Assembly (NCBI GenBank): GCA_016903675.1
Contig: JADQBA010000008.1
Coordinates: forward strand, 57,606-121,605
Reading direction: 5' to 3'
Source of the DNA: Stigonema ocellatum SAG 48.90 = DSM 106950
Lineage (GTDB): Bacteria; Cyanobacteriota; Cyanobacteriia; Cyanobacteriales; Nostocaceae
DNA: 64,000 nucleotides
Both the position numbers and the translations under genes were made by a program. Shown in pieces: positions 16,901 through 23,974 of this stretch. Below the pieces are notes generated by a model, which saw only the letters and a program-made list of their open reading frames with translations, ran no database searches and was not told the origin of the DNA. The first letter of the stretch is position 1. Every line of letters starts with the position of its first letter.

Positions 16901-17068
16901 CGATATGAAGTAAATCGAAATATAGCATTTAAGCTTAATCCTTACAGTAAGCTAATTGGTGATGAAGGTATAGGTACTGTCTGTACCTATACTTATTCGA
17001 CTAGAAATATAAAGTTTAACAACCTAGCTTTTTTAACAAGCATCAGGAGTGCGCTTTATGGCAGATGA
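13952..17068 (+). CDS. Large protein of unknown function, first gene of a helicase cassette
   Basis: 1038 aa, family not recognised. No membrane segments or signal peptide. The first ~500 residues are mostly helical and charged. From about residue 505 the pattern turns alpha/beta with many hydrophobic strands. The last ~290 residues (from LAIIVVSSWLSDAVWN, about 748) show strand-strand-strand-helix order, then EGYQHFLYIAKAPYSR and a conserved-looking tail SRYEVNRNIAFKLNPYSKL near 980. That order could be an RNase H/PIWI-like fold, but I see no clear DED(D/H) set, so this is only a hypothesis. The gene overlaps the helicase gene by 11 nt, implying coupled translation. Codon and base use is AT-richer than flanking housekeeping genes, suggesting transfer. 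Weak ribosome site before the ATG. Confidence 0.85.
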   Translation: MTSKHTFEESSNPLAKLDYARLLDTILELLKSKKKNIFQISDNGNRLLIDAYEIAYKIATNPDFQRPSPLDKEIGIKAATVNFSSDTEFYSKIQAIRDELRKQLDTACGEDKTKACLDNLCTSLSKFNSNQPSLPFKYPFYKSYPFTSQRLVIENSLAEERRNGTDSGIKAHHLNVKFEGLSQFEDKLFDSLKIYIDNIATQDSEDWQDLTEMLDNISGQEKSELTEIRKIVDSESLPRLLRDIKIDYLDYLRRECAKTNICKSNIEGYECLESLINRLRLLSDYINNPDLDEAHYEVSYLLDKALNLRTAFSQANAFDILPIIPIYEGVIGESVDRERGIKEFNLGLKLKLNRPVNAYDEDSVLDYYMAELDPESPRHTDQLQDPAKAKNFKSKVLKIACLYYFIFAVAEDSKTPDKNYDPIPKFEADVLNKLKPGAISDEEVRNVLREIKNLILNQDSWQVRQKLAALKKLLQTFLLKKEILPPSSKSVQLSINKQILHKNSAKILKSRNFFRIDLNQEDQSKTGDALAYIEVMPPTVNLQSLTSLGVTFTFDDVRYFTDGEQQEFVMKYDINGIKALPVVFSPIGYNLKIEKWEHHPIYRKYYESQKVIVIYYKSKQAKAEIFQNSQSPEARIYRQVFTLLSYLGISICREQISLDKTVNEKLFIPIFRFHLKDIKDATEDEVFLNSLSKALAHILRRDCLADAQGLNVQEDKTFPFRVQQALSSMYALIPKTFEFKGGYKPQLEDKLAIIVVSSWLSDAVWNEKDKATRISNIYGEIVVINKVSDTTVKIETIKTFADNQPHYKIYTEPEIVRDEISKLYQEGYQHFLYIAKAPYSRSLGITKLETDPDSLFFMSPDVVSYLKRGKPDIKLYPVFMDTYPAINLISGKVDSFYIPDIEELEKLSKDKSQQTRVFLNLFTGYSIDYRDKNSTFFNSVVCYSTLLNIYDVTDTRDILAGLLDKNSPLQQTILQYISLFHFSRYEVNRNIAFKLNPYSKLIGDEGIGTVCTYTYSTRNIKFNNLAFLTSIRSALYGR

Positions 17069-20000
17069 TTTAGGCATAAACTTAGGTAGAGTATTTGAGA
17101 TAAGTTTTAACATTGGCATTCTTACTTACTTTCAGCATTACAAATTTCAACACTCATATGGCGATGTTTATCTCAAACCTTTAAGTCAGTTATACCTGCA
17201 TAAAATACAACAAGCTATAGCAAAGAAGTATATAGATAAATCTCATCAAGAGATTATTGGAGATTGGGTCAAATTATTTATTCAAAAAGGGTGGACTTCT
17301 GGCTACAGTTTTATCAGAGAATATATAGAAGCAACTGGCTGGCACATAAAAAGCAAAATAGAAGTTCTCTATTTTCAGTGCGATTTCCATAACGATAACG
17401 CCTTTGGCATTTTAGACAGAGATGATATTGTTTGCTACAAGGAAATTTTGCAGAATCAAGGATTTGAGAATGTAGACATCATTCGCTACAAAGATACGGG
17501 AGAGTTTCTGAAAGCGGATACTCTCTTGCTGACGCGGTACTTAGGTAGATATCGAATCTTGGTTGTAGACCTATCCACTTTTACAACTTCAGCTATTCAT
17601 TCTGTAATTGACTTAAATAACATCCAAACATTACAAGACTCACTGCGTACCGAGTTGAACTATGTAAGCTCCAAGTCTAGTTTTTGTGGACTCGGTATCG
17701 ACACTGGCAATAGTAGCGATAAGGAAAATAAGCTTAACGAGATTTACTCTAAAGAATTGGCACAATACTTCTCTGCTTTCAAGACTAAAGATAAGGAAGC
17801 AGTAAAGGTTATCCAAGCCTGTAGTTACGCCTGGAGCTTTTATAAATTTCTACTGTCGTCAGGTAAAATTTTGCCAACTGACGCAGTTAAGTTTAACTGC
17901 TTCGGGTATAGTGACAGGATGATTAACGGCATTGCCCTAACTAAAGAAAAAGACGATGGTCAAGATAGTCTGGAAATATTAAAAACATGTTATAAAATAT
18001 ACAAAAATAAAAGTATCAAAGAAATTGATGAGAGCCGCTACAAAGTACTTCAAGTCATTAAAATTAATGCTGCTAGAAACTTTCAGGATGGCAGAAGGTT
18101 TGTAACAGAGATAGTTGAAGCGAAAAAAGATACAATAAACTATACTCAAAATACTGAATTATTTGAGGCAGAAAGAGACTTTTTTAATACGGCTGGCATT
18201 GTACCTGAATCTGTTAAGCAATCGCTACAGCTAACAGCAACAGAATCTAGAAATGCCCATGCGGAGTTAATACATCGAGTGCTTACAGATTCCAGAATAG
18301 CTTTTCTGTTTTTGACTGGAAATCCTGGAATCGGTAAGACTACCGCAGTTGCAGACCACATAATTAAACAGCTTGATGAGGGTTCACTCCTAATATATGT
18401 CAGTCCCCGTATTCAAGTAAACCGAGATATTATCGATAAGTTTCGAGAAGAAAACAGTACAAAATTAGTTTCAGATAATTTGATTTGTATCAACACAAAC
18501 CAGAGAATTCTTGATTATGCAAACGGGGGCTATGCTATTGAGTATCATAGCAACAAACTTGATGGAGAACGTCAAATAGGGCAGGTTAAATTTTTAGATG
18601 CTAGCACCCTGAAAGACAAAGTGCTTGAGCTTCCAAGTGGATTGGTTAGATATGCGGATAACTTAGTACAAGTGGAAAACCGCAATAAGGTAGGAGTTTT
18701 AGCAAATTTATGTGAAGCAATTCACACTTGCATCATTAATCCTGAATTACCTAACAATATTATTGCTACAGCTTCAATTCAATCTCTCAAAAAAACTCGT
18801 TACGGTAATACTTTAAAGCATTTCAGTAGAATATTTAGCAGTGCTTATAATTCATTGAGTAAGCCTCCTGGGATTATCCCAAAGAAGATGAAAGAAATCG
18901 CTAGTCGTATGAAAAATATTTTCATTATGATTGACGAAATAACAGGTTCGCAAGAAGGAGTAGCTTTTCTGCATGGTATTGTAGAGTTTATTGAAGAATA
19001 TGATTTATTAAATCCTGAATATGGCTTCAATGTTAAGATAATTACTGCTGACGCATCACTGACAATACAAGACGTAGTTAATAGTCATCTTTCTAATAAC
19101 CAAGTTCAGGCAGATAAAATATTTGTTAGGCAAGTTGCAACCTCTATGGGTCAATGTTTGTCAATTGAAGATTTTGAGTTTATGCATAAGCCAGCAACTC
19201 TGATTAATGCAAATTCCTATCCTGCTTCTAAACTCACGTTGAATTATCATGTATTTATACAGTCAGTAAGCTCAGAAAATGTTACAGATGAAAGTTTAAT
19301 TTTGGATGTTAACGTAAATGAAAAAATTCAAGAGGATATTCTGAAGCTACTAAACGTAAATAATGGTCAAATTATAGTTTATATTCAAAATAAAGAGAGC
19401 CTCAAGCAATTAATTACTAAAATTTCTAAAGAAAGACCTACCTTTACGCTCCATCAAGAATATCTGGAAATACACGCCAGTTTGTCGGATAAGGAAGAAG
19501 CTGAAATTCAGAAATACCAAAATCTAGTAAAAGTAGTCTTTATGACTGCTTCAGCATCTCGTGGCTTATCTTTCCCCAAAACAAAGTATATTCTTGTACA
19601 GATACCCGGTTTCCAAATTGAGCAAAACTTGATGGAAATCATACAAGTTATTTATCGGGGGAGAGGAGGTGAACTAGATAAAGGTGATAAAAATTTGACT
19701 TTTTACTTATCTGACAAAGCAATATATTATCCCAAAAAAGTTGACGATAACGGAAAGCGTTTAAGTGCTAATGAATCGGAAAAAATTGCAAATCTCTCCT
19801 TGCAAGAATCTTGCTTAAATATATTAAACATTCTCATTATTCTCAAAGCCTCTATTATGACCCGAATTATGGGTTCAGGGGAAATAGGCAGAAAACGATA
19901 CGTCATTATTCCTATTGGTGGTAAGGCAATTAGCCAAGCAGGGGAAACATTTATTGGTTCGTTAGCTACTTTATTAAGGGAAATTCGTAAGGAGTTTAAC

Positions 20001-20762
20001 AAGCAACCTGAAGATAAATTATTGCAAGATATAGAGCAGACTTTATATGAATTGCTTTCTGTTCAAAAAACAGAAATTACTCCTTATTCTCGAAATAAAT
20101 TATTCTCGGAAAATCAAGAAGTATCCTATTTTTCCATAGGGTTTAAAGTTTTATCACAAATGGAGACTAGCCTAGATCATTTGTTGAGTCTCCCACTTAT
20201 TGAAAAAACCTATGTCAGAGGTAGTTTGCTGATTGTGCCGTTATCAGATAAACTTGTAAAAGAAACTAATTATATCGACTTAGCAAAAATTCTTAACCAA
20301 GAGCATAATGAAGATTTTATCAGAAAACTTAAGCTTTTGTTGACATCAGGAAGATACCCGAAACAAATTACTAGCGCTGCTTATTCCTTGATAGACTTGG
20401 CGCGAATACTTTTTAGTGAGTTAGAACGTTCGCAAAAACTAAGTCAAACTTCACTTTCATCAGAGCGTTACTACGCTTTGCCAATACAGACATTTATATC
20501 TTTCAAGGCTTTTGAAGACTATTTTGAGAATGAGAGGAGAGTCTCTACTTCATGTTTTAGGGACATTTTGGCTCGGTATGTTTATTCACTTGCTTTAGCA
20601 TATAATATTTTACCCATAGACTCTAATTATCAAAATATTCCCTACGTAGTCTTTAATAGTGCTGCAATGGATAAACTAGGGAAAAGCTTATTCAATGAAA
20701 ATCAAATATTCCAGTCTAAAGAAATGAATATTCTAAATTTAATCCTCTCTCAGGAAGATTAA
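17058..20762 (+). CDS. Superfamily 2-type helicase with nuclease-like N-terminus
   Basis: 1234 aa from the ATG at 17058, which has AGGAG 8 nt upstream; a GTG at 17049 is less likely. Helicase motifs: Walker A LTGNPGIGKTTA (about residue 420), motif Ia-like LIYVSPRIQVN, Walker B-like FIMIDEIT (about 622), motif V-like MTASASRGLSFP, and motif VI QVIYRGRGG (about 862). The DEIT box and YRGRGG are unusual variants. Residues about 150-175 read KADTLLL...RILVVDLS, spaced like motifs II and III of PD-(D/E)xK nucleases but with Ser replacing Lys, so an active or decayed nuclease is possible. Function inferred: nucleic-acid translocation together with the upstream 1038-aa protein, possibly defence. 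I do not see the Fe-S cysteines of DinG. Confidence 0.8.
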   Translation: MADDLGINLGRVFEISFNIGILTYFQHYKFQHSYGDVYLKPLSQLYLHKIQQAIAKKYIDKSHQEIIGDWVKLFIQKGWTSGYSFIREYIEATGWHIKSKIEVLYFQCDFHNDNAFGILDRDDIVCYKEILQNQGFENVDIIRYKDTGEFLKADTLLLTRYLGRYRILVVDLSTFTTSAIHSVIDLNNIQTLQDSLRTELNYVSSKSSFCGLGIDTGNSSDKENKLNEIYSKELAQYFSAFKTKDKEAVKVIQACSYAWSFYKFLLSSGKILPTDAVKFNCFGYSDRMINGIALTKEKDDGQDSLEILKTCYKIYKNKSIKEIDESRYKVLQVIKINAARNFQDGRRFVTEIVEAKKDTINYTQNTELFEAERDFFNTAGIVPESVKQSLQLTATESRNAHAELIHRVLTDSRIAFLFLTGNPGIGKTTAVADHIIKQLDEGSLLIYVSPRIQVNRDIIDKFREENSTKLVSDNLICINTNQRILDYANGGYAIEYHSNKLDGERQIGQVKFLDASTLKDKVLELPSGLVRYADNLVQVENRNKVGVLANLCEAIHTCIINPELPNNIIATASIQSLKKTRYGNTLKHFSRIFSSAYNSLSKPPGIIPKKMKEIASRMKNIFIMIDEITGSQEGVAFLHGIVEFIEEYDLLNPEYGFNVKIITADASLTIQDVVNSHLSNNQVQADKIFVRQVATSMGQCLSIEDFEFMHKPATLINANSYPASKLTLNYHVFIQSVSSENVTDESLILDVNVNEKIQEDILKLLNVNNGQIIVYIQNKESLKQLITKISKERPTFTLHQEYLEIHASLSDKEEAEIQKYQNLVKVVFMTASASRGLSFPKTKYILVQIPGFQIEQNLMEIIQVIYRGRGGELDKGDKNLTFYLSDKAIYYPKKVDDNGKRLSANESEKIANLSLQESCLNILNILIILKASIMTRIMGSGEIGRKRYVIIPIGGKAISQAGETFIGSLATLLREIRKEFNKQPEDKLLQDIEQTLYELLSVQKTEITPYSRNKLFSENQEVSYFSIGFKVLSQMETSLDHLLSLPLIEKTYVRGSLLIVPLSDKLVKETNYIDLAKILNQEHNEDFIRKLKLLLTSGRYPKQITSAAYSLIDLARILFSELERSQKLSQTSLSSERYYALPIQTFISFKAFEDYFENERRVSTSCFRDILARYVYSLALAYNILPIDSNYQNIPYVVFNSAAMDKLGKSLFNENQIFQSKEMNILNLILSQED

Positions 20763-20911
20763 TTTCATAATTTAGCTAGTGAGGCAAGGGATGTAATTAG
20801 GCATAATCGATATAGATTCCTACGGTATCCATGAACCGCATTCGGAGTAGATGCTCATCTTTTGCGATCGCCAAGGCATGAAAAACAGCGTGAAGCGAAC
20901 TCATTATATTC
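20763..20911. other. Downstream region of the cassette
   Basis: Non-coding. GCGATCGC-like HIP1 site near 20864. No terminator hairpin before the inverted-repeat element at 20912. Confidence 0.4.
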
Positions 20912-21036
20912 CAATACAGTTCAGTTAGTAGTGTTCACAGACTGAAGATCCCCCCAACCCCCCGAATCAAGGGGGGCTTATTCCCCCCTTGATTCGGGGG
21001 GTAAGTTCCGATCAAAGCCTTAACTGAACGGTATTG
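20912..21036. mobile_element. Palindromic MITE-like element (family 4)
   Basis: Outer inverted repeats CAATACAGTTCAGTTA (20912-20927) and TAACTGAACGGTATTG (21021-21036), one mismatch. Inside is a perfect 19-bp hairpin (20958-20976 with 20983-21001, loop 6 nt) of CCCCCCGAATCAAGGGGGG type. A solo right end is at 3691-3706. It can also serve as a terminator for the upstream cassette. Confidence 0.8.
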
Positions 21037-21223
21037 CACTCTATTCCCCCTAAAAGTGTGCCCGATCAGGCAATAGGCGGTTTTAGCTTTAAGCCTGGAC
21101 TTGAGTTCAAGGCTTAGTGATCCTCACTCACCATTTCCTACGTTTTACCTAACTCCAACTGTAGATGCAGAAATTCGTTGCGTTGGATACAATTGAGGAA
21201 TACGCAGAGCCGAGGAAAACGAA
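21037..21223. other. Upstream region of gshA
   Basis: Contains a small palindrome AAGCCTGGACTTGAGTTCAAGGCTT near 21090-21116 (imperfect arms), related to the palindromes at 31748-31773. Ribosome site GAGGAAAAC precedes the GTG at 21224. Confidence 0.45.
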
Positions 21224-22369
21224 GTGGTGCTATTAAAAGGCTTTGAAATTGAGATGTACACTGGCACACCTAATGGTGAGAACGTAGGGCTGTCCGACAA
21301 AATCGTCGCATCTTTGGATGGATTTGAGCGGGAGCCAGATAGCCGGAATGTAGAATATATAACTCAACCATGCCGTGATTATGACCAGTTATTGTGCGCC
21401 TTGCTACGTCCACGACTGACTCTGCGAAAATATCTCAAGCAATTGGGCAATTACACCCTGATTCCAGGGAGTACCCTGTCTTTGGGCGGTAGCGATCGCT
21501 TTTTCCGTTCCGACCCAAAAAATCCCTACCATACCTACATTGAGCAAACCTACGGCACTAAAGTAGTCACAGCCAGCGTTCATATCAATGTCGGCATCAG
21601 CGACCCAGAATTATTAATGCGGGCATGTCGAGTCATCAGGCTAGAAGCTCCATTGTACCTTGCCCTGAGTGCTTCGTCCCCCTTTCTAGAGAGCAAAGCT
21701 ACTGGCTATCACTCTACCCGTTGGGGTATCTTCCCGCAAACGCCTGCTCATGTACCATTATTTGAAAGCCATGCTCACCATATTGAGTGGGTGGAAAAGC
21801 AGCTAGCTATTGGTACAATGCAAAACATTCGCCATTTGTGGATATCGGTACGACCAAATGGCGATCGCCGTCCCTATGACTTAAATCGCCTAGAACTGCG
21901 AATTTGCGACTTAGTCATAGACCCCATTGCCTTGCTAGCAATTACCGCCTTGTTAGAGGCGCGTCTGTTAGAAGTCATCGAAAATCCCAACATTGATCCT
22001 TTAACTCAAAGCATTTTCTCCCCTGACGAACTCATCTCCCTCACAGCCTCTAACGAAGCCGCTGCGGCTGCTTCTAGTTTGGATGCCCACCTCAGGCATT
22101 GGCAAGATGGCAGAAGCATCTTAGCCAGAGATTGGATTGATGAAATTCACTCTTGTGTTTGGGGGATCGCAAAGCAACAGGGTTTTAGCTGCTTCTTGTC
22201 GCCCTTGCGTAAAATTCTTCGGGAAGGCAATGAAGCCCAACAGTGGCTGCAACTACACTCAGTCGGCTTCAGTGCTAATAGCGTCATCATCCAGGCTATC
22301 AATACCATGCAAGAGCGCGAAAGAGAATTAGAAGAAAAAATATGTTCGTCTGTGATTGGGGATTGGTGA
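21224..22369 (+). CDS. gshA: Glutamate-cysteine ligase, cyanobacterial type
   Basis: 381 aa, GTG start at 21224 with GAGGAAAACGAA upstream. Makes gamma-glutamylcysteine from Glu, Cys and ATP, the first step of glutathione synthesis, in the cytoplasm. Recognised from the cyanobacterial GshA pattern: LKGFEIEMYTGTPNGENVGL, REPDSRNVEYIT, TLIPGSTLSLGG, the metal/substrate region TASVHINVGI and the RPNGDRRPYDLNRLELRICD block. Length equals the usual ~380 aa. It stands alone; gshB is not in the window. Confidence 0.93.
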   Translation: MVLLKGFEIEMYTGTPNGENVGLSDKIVASLDGFEREPDSRNVEYITQPCRDYDQLLCALLRPRLTLRKYLKQLGNYTLIPGSTLSLGGSDRFFRSDPKNPYHTYIEQTYGTKVVTASVHINVGISDPELLMRACRVIRLEAPLYLALSASSPFLESKATGYHSTRWGIFPQTPAHVPLFESHAHHIEWVEKQLAIGTMQNIRHLWISVRPNGDRRPYDLNRLELRICDLVIDPIALLAITALLEARLLEVIENPNIDPLTQSIFSPDELISLTASNEAAAAASSLDAHLRHWQDGRSILARDWIDEIHSCVWGIAKQQGFSCFLSPLRKILREGNEAQQWLQLHSVGFSANSVIIQAINTMQERERELEEKICSSVIGDW

Positions 22370-22446
22370 AGAGGTGATTGGTGATTGATGTTTGATGTTT
22401 GGTGTTTGGTGTTTGGTGTTTGATGCCAACCAACACCCAACACCCA
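22370..22446. repeat. Heptanucleotide short tandem repeat
   Basis: Runs of the 7-mers GTGATTG, ATGTTTG and GTGTTTG, followed by the complementary CAACACC type. This is the STRR repeat class typical of heterocystous cyanobacteria. It directly follows the gshA stop. Confidence 0.8.
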
Positions 22447-22647
22447 ACAAGATAAAATTTAAATAAAAATTAATATTTCTTGACATGGGTCTTAAGCACT
22501 CTCAGTTAAGATTTTGAGAGTAGTCACGAATGTTTTAAATTTCTAATCATTGAGATGTCCTGGATATTAATTAATAAAAACTATAGTTGACTGATTTTTC
22601 AGGAGAGATTTGAAATATTTGCTACATTGATTTTTTTAATACCGCTA

Positions 22648-23109
22648 ATGCCTCAGGTAGTTTTGGTTAATCCGCTCATTCCCCCCAATACAGGTAATAT
22701 TGCTCGGACTTGTGCGGCTACGGGTACTGAATTACATTTAGTGGGACCGTTAGGGTTTGAAATCAGCGATCGCTACCTCAAAAGAGCGGGTTTAGATTAC
22801 TGGCCTTATGTAAAACTGCACTATCACGAATCCCTAGAAGCGTTTAAAACCGTACATCAAATACGCAGAGGAAGGTGGTTAGGTTTTAGCGTTAGTGGTA
22901 GTTGTAATTACGTAAGCTTTCAGTTTCAAGCTGATGACTGGCTGCTGTTTGGCAGTGAAACTACTGGCTTGCCACCTGAAGTTCTAACTAGTTGCGATCA
23001 AAGCCTCTATATTCCTATGACCGAACCCAATGTTCGCAGCTTAAATCTTTCAGTAAGTGTAGCGGTGAGCTTGTTTGAAGCCCGCCGTCAGTTGGGTTAT
23101 TTACAATAA
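22648..23109 (+). CDS. trmL: tRNA (cytidine/uridine-34 2'-O)-methyltransferase, SPOUT family
   Basis: 153 aa from the ATG at 22648 (a TTG at 22627 would add 7). SPOUT-class methyltransferase that modifies the wobble base of tRNA-Leu using S-adenosylmethionine. Motifs: LVNPLIPPNTGNIARTCAA at the N-terminus, LFGSETTGLPPE and the knot motif IPMTEPNVRSLNLSVSVAV at the C-terminus. The length is normal for TrmL, which lacks a separate RNA-binding domain. Confidence 0.9.
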   Translation: MPQVVLVNPLIPPNTGNIARTCAATGTELHLVGPLGFEISDRYLKRAGLDYWPYVKLHYHESLEAFKTVHQIRRGRWLGFSVSGSCNYVSFQFQADDWLLFGSETTGLPPEVLTSCDQSLYIPMTEPNVRSLNLSVSVAVSLFEARRQLGYLQ

Positions 23110-23974
23110 GCCACGAAGTTGGGGAAGAATCGAGAGCTTCCCCTGCTTCCCCTCCAGAACCTCAACAAATCACTTTTCCTCACCGAACCTTACCTTATTA
23201 CCCCTAATGGTGACTACGTAAATACACGTAATTGTAAAGCAAGTATGAGTTTGGTAAGTGATTGTTTGAATAAAAAATTTTATTACTTAAGTAACAAAAA
23301 TCGGTATTATACTTGGTAAGAGAATTTTTGGTCGATTCTGGGAAAAATTACTTAGGAGTATAGGTGGGCTTATATAAGAAATTCATATATAATATTTTGG
23401 GTAATACCCAATTTGAATGATAGGTTTTCATGAATTGAAGTTCTCCCCAAATTGGGAACAAAAGCCTTGAAATCAATTCATATCAAGCTTTTCAGCTTTA
23501 TGTCTCTTTGGTGACTTTCCTGGGGGTGCAAAATAAGCTGTAGGTGAATACGGTTGTTTTTTAGGGAATAATCAACGTAAAGTCTCCTCTGGGGAAAACG
23601 GATTGGGTGGAAAAACCTAGAAGATATCTACAGTAGGGTGCAGTGCTTTTGGTCAAAGTAGCTGCATTTGAATGCTTGGAACCATAGTAGACTAGGTAAA
23701 ATCTACAGAAGCACGGACAATTGTCAAGAGTTAAACATCGAAAAAACATCTAAGGTTATGAGAAGTAAAACACACAAGTCAACACAAAAACTTTAAATTT
23801 TTGCAAAATCACAGAGTCTGAACTTGTCTAAATCACCAGAAGCAGGTTAATCTTGCCTAAGTATCTCTGGTGAAAGTGATCTTGATCTATAGTTCTTTGT
23901 GATCTAAATCATTGACTATTATCCGGCTGAAAAATCGAGGTCAGTTAAGTGCTAGTGATCATAGGAGGTCGTCT
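23110..23974 (+). promoter_or_regulatory. Long 5' region of the LysM/M23 peptidase gene
   Basis: About 860 bp without a convincing gene. The part from about 23470 to 23740 is G/C-structured compared with its surroundings and includes GGGGGTGC, GGTGAATACGG and GTCAAGAGTTAAAC. These loosely recall segments of the ydaO (c-di-AMP) riboswitch, which in other bacteria precedes cell-wall hydrolase genes. The match is weak and I would not call it without a covariance-model search. AGGAGG at 23963-23968 is the ribosome site of the peptidase gene. Confidence 0.3.

Noticed and set aside
13952..20762. Calling the cassette a pPIWI-RE or Argonaute system
   Set aside because: No catalytic tetrad or MID-domain motif is readable; the similarity is only in size and pairing with a helicase.
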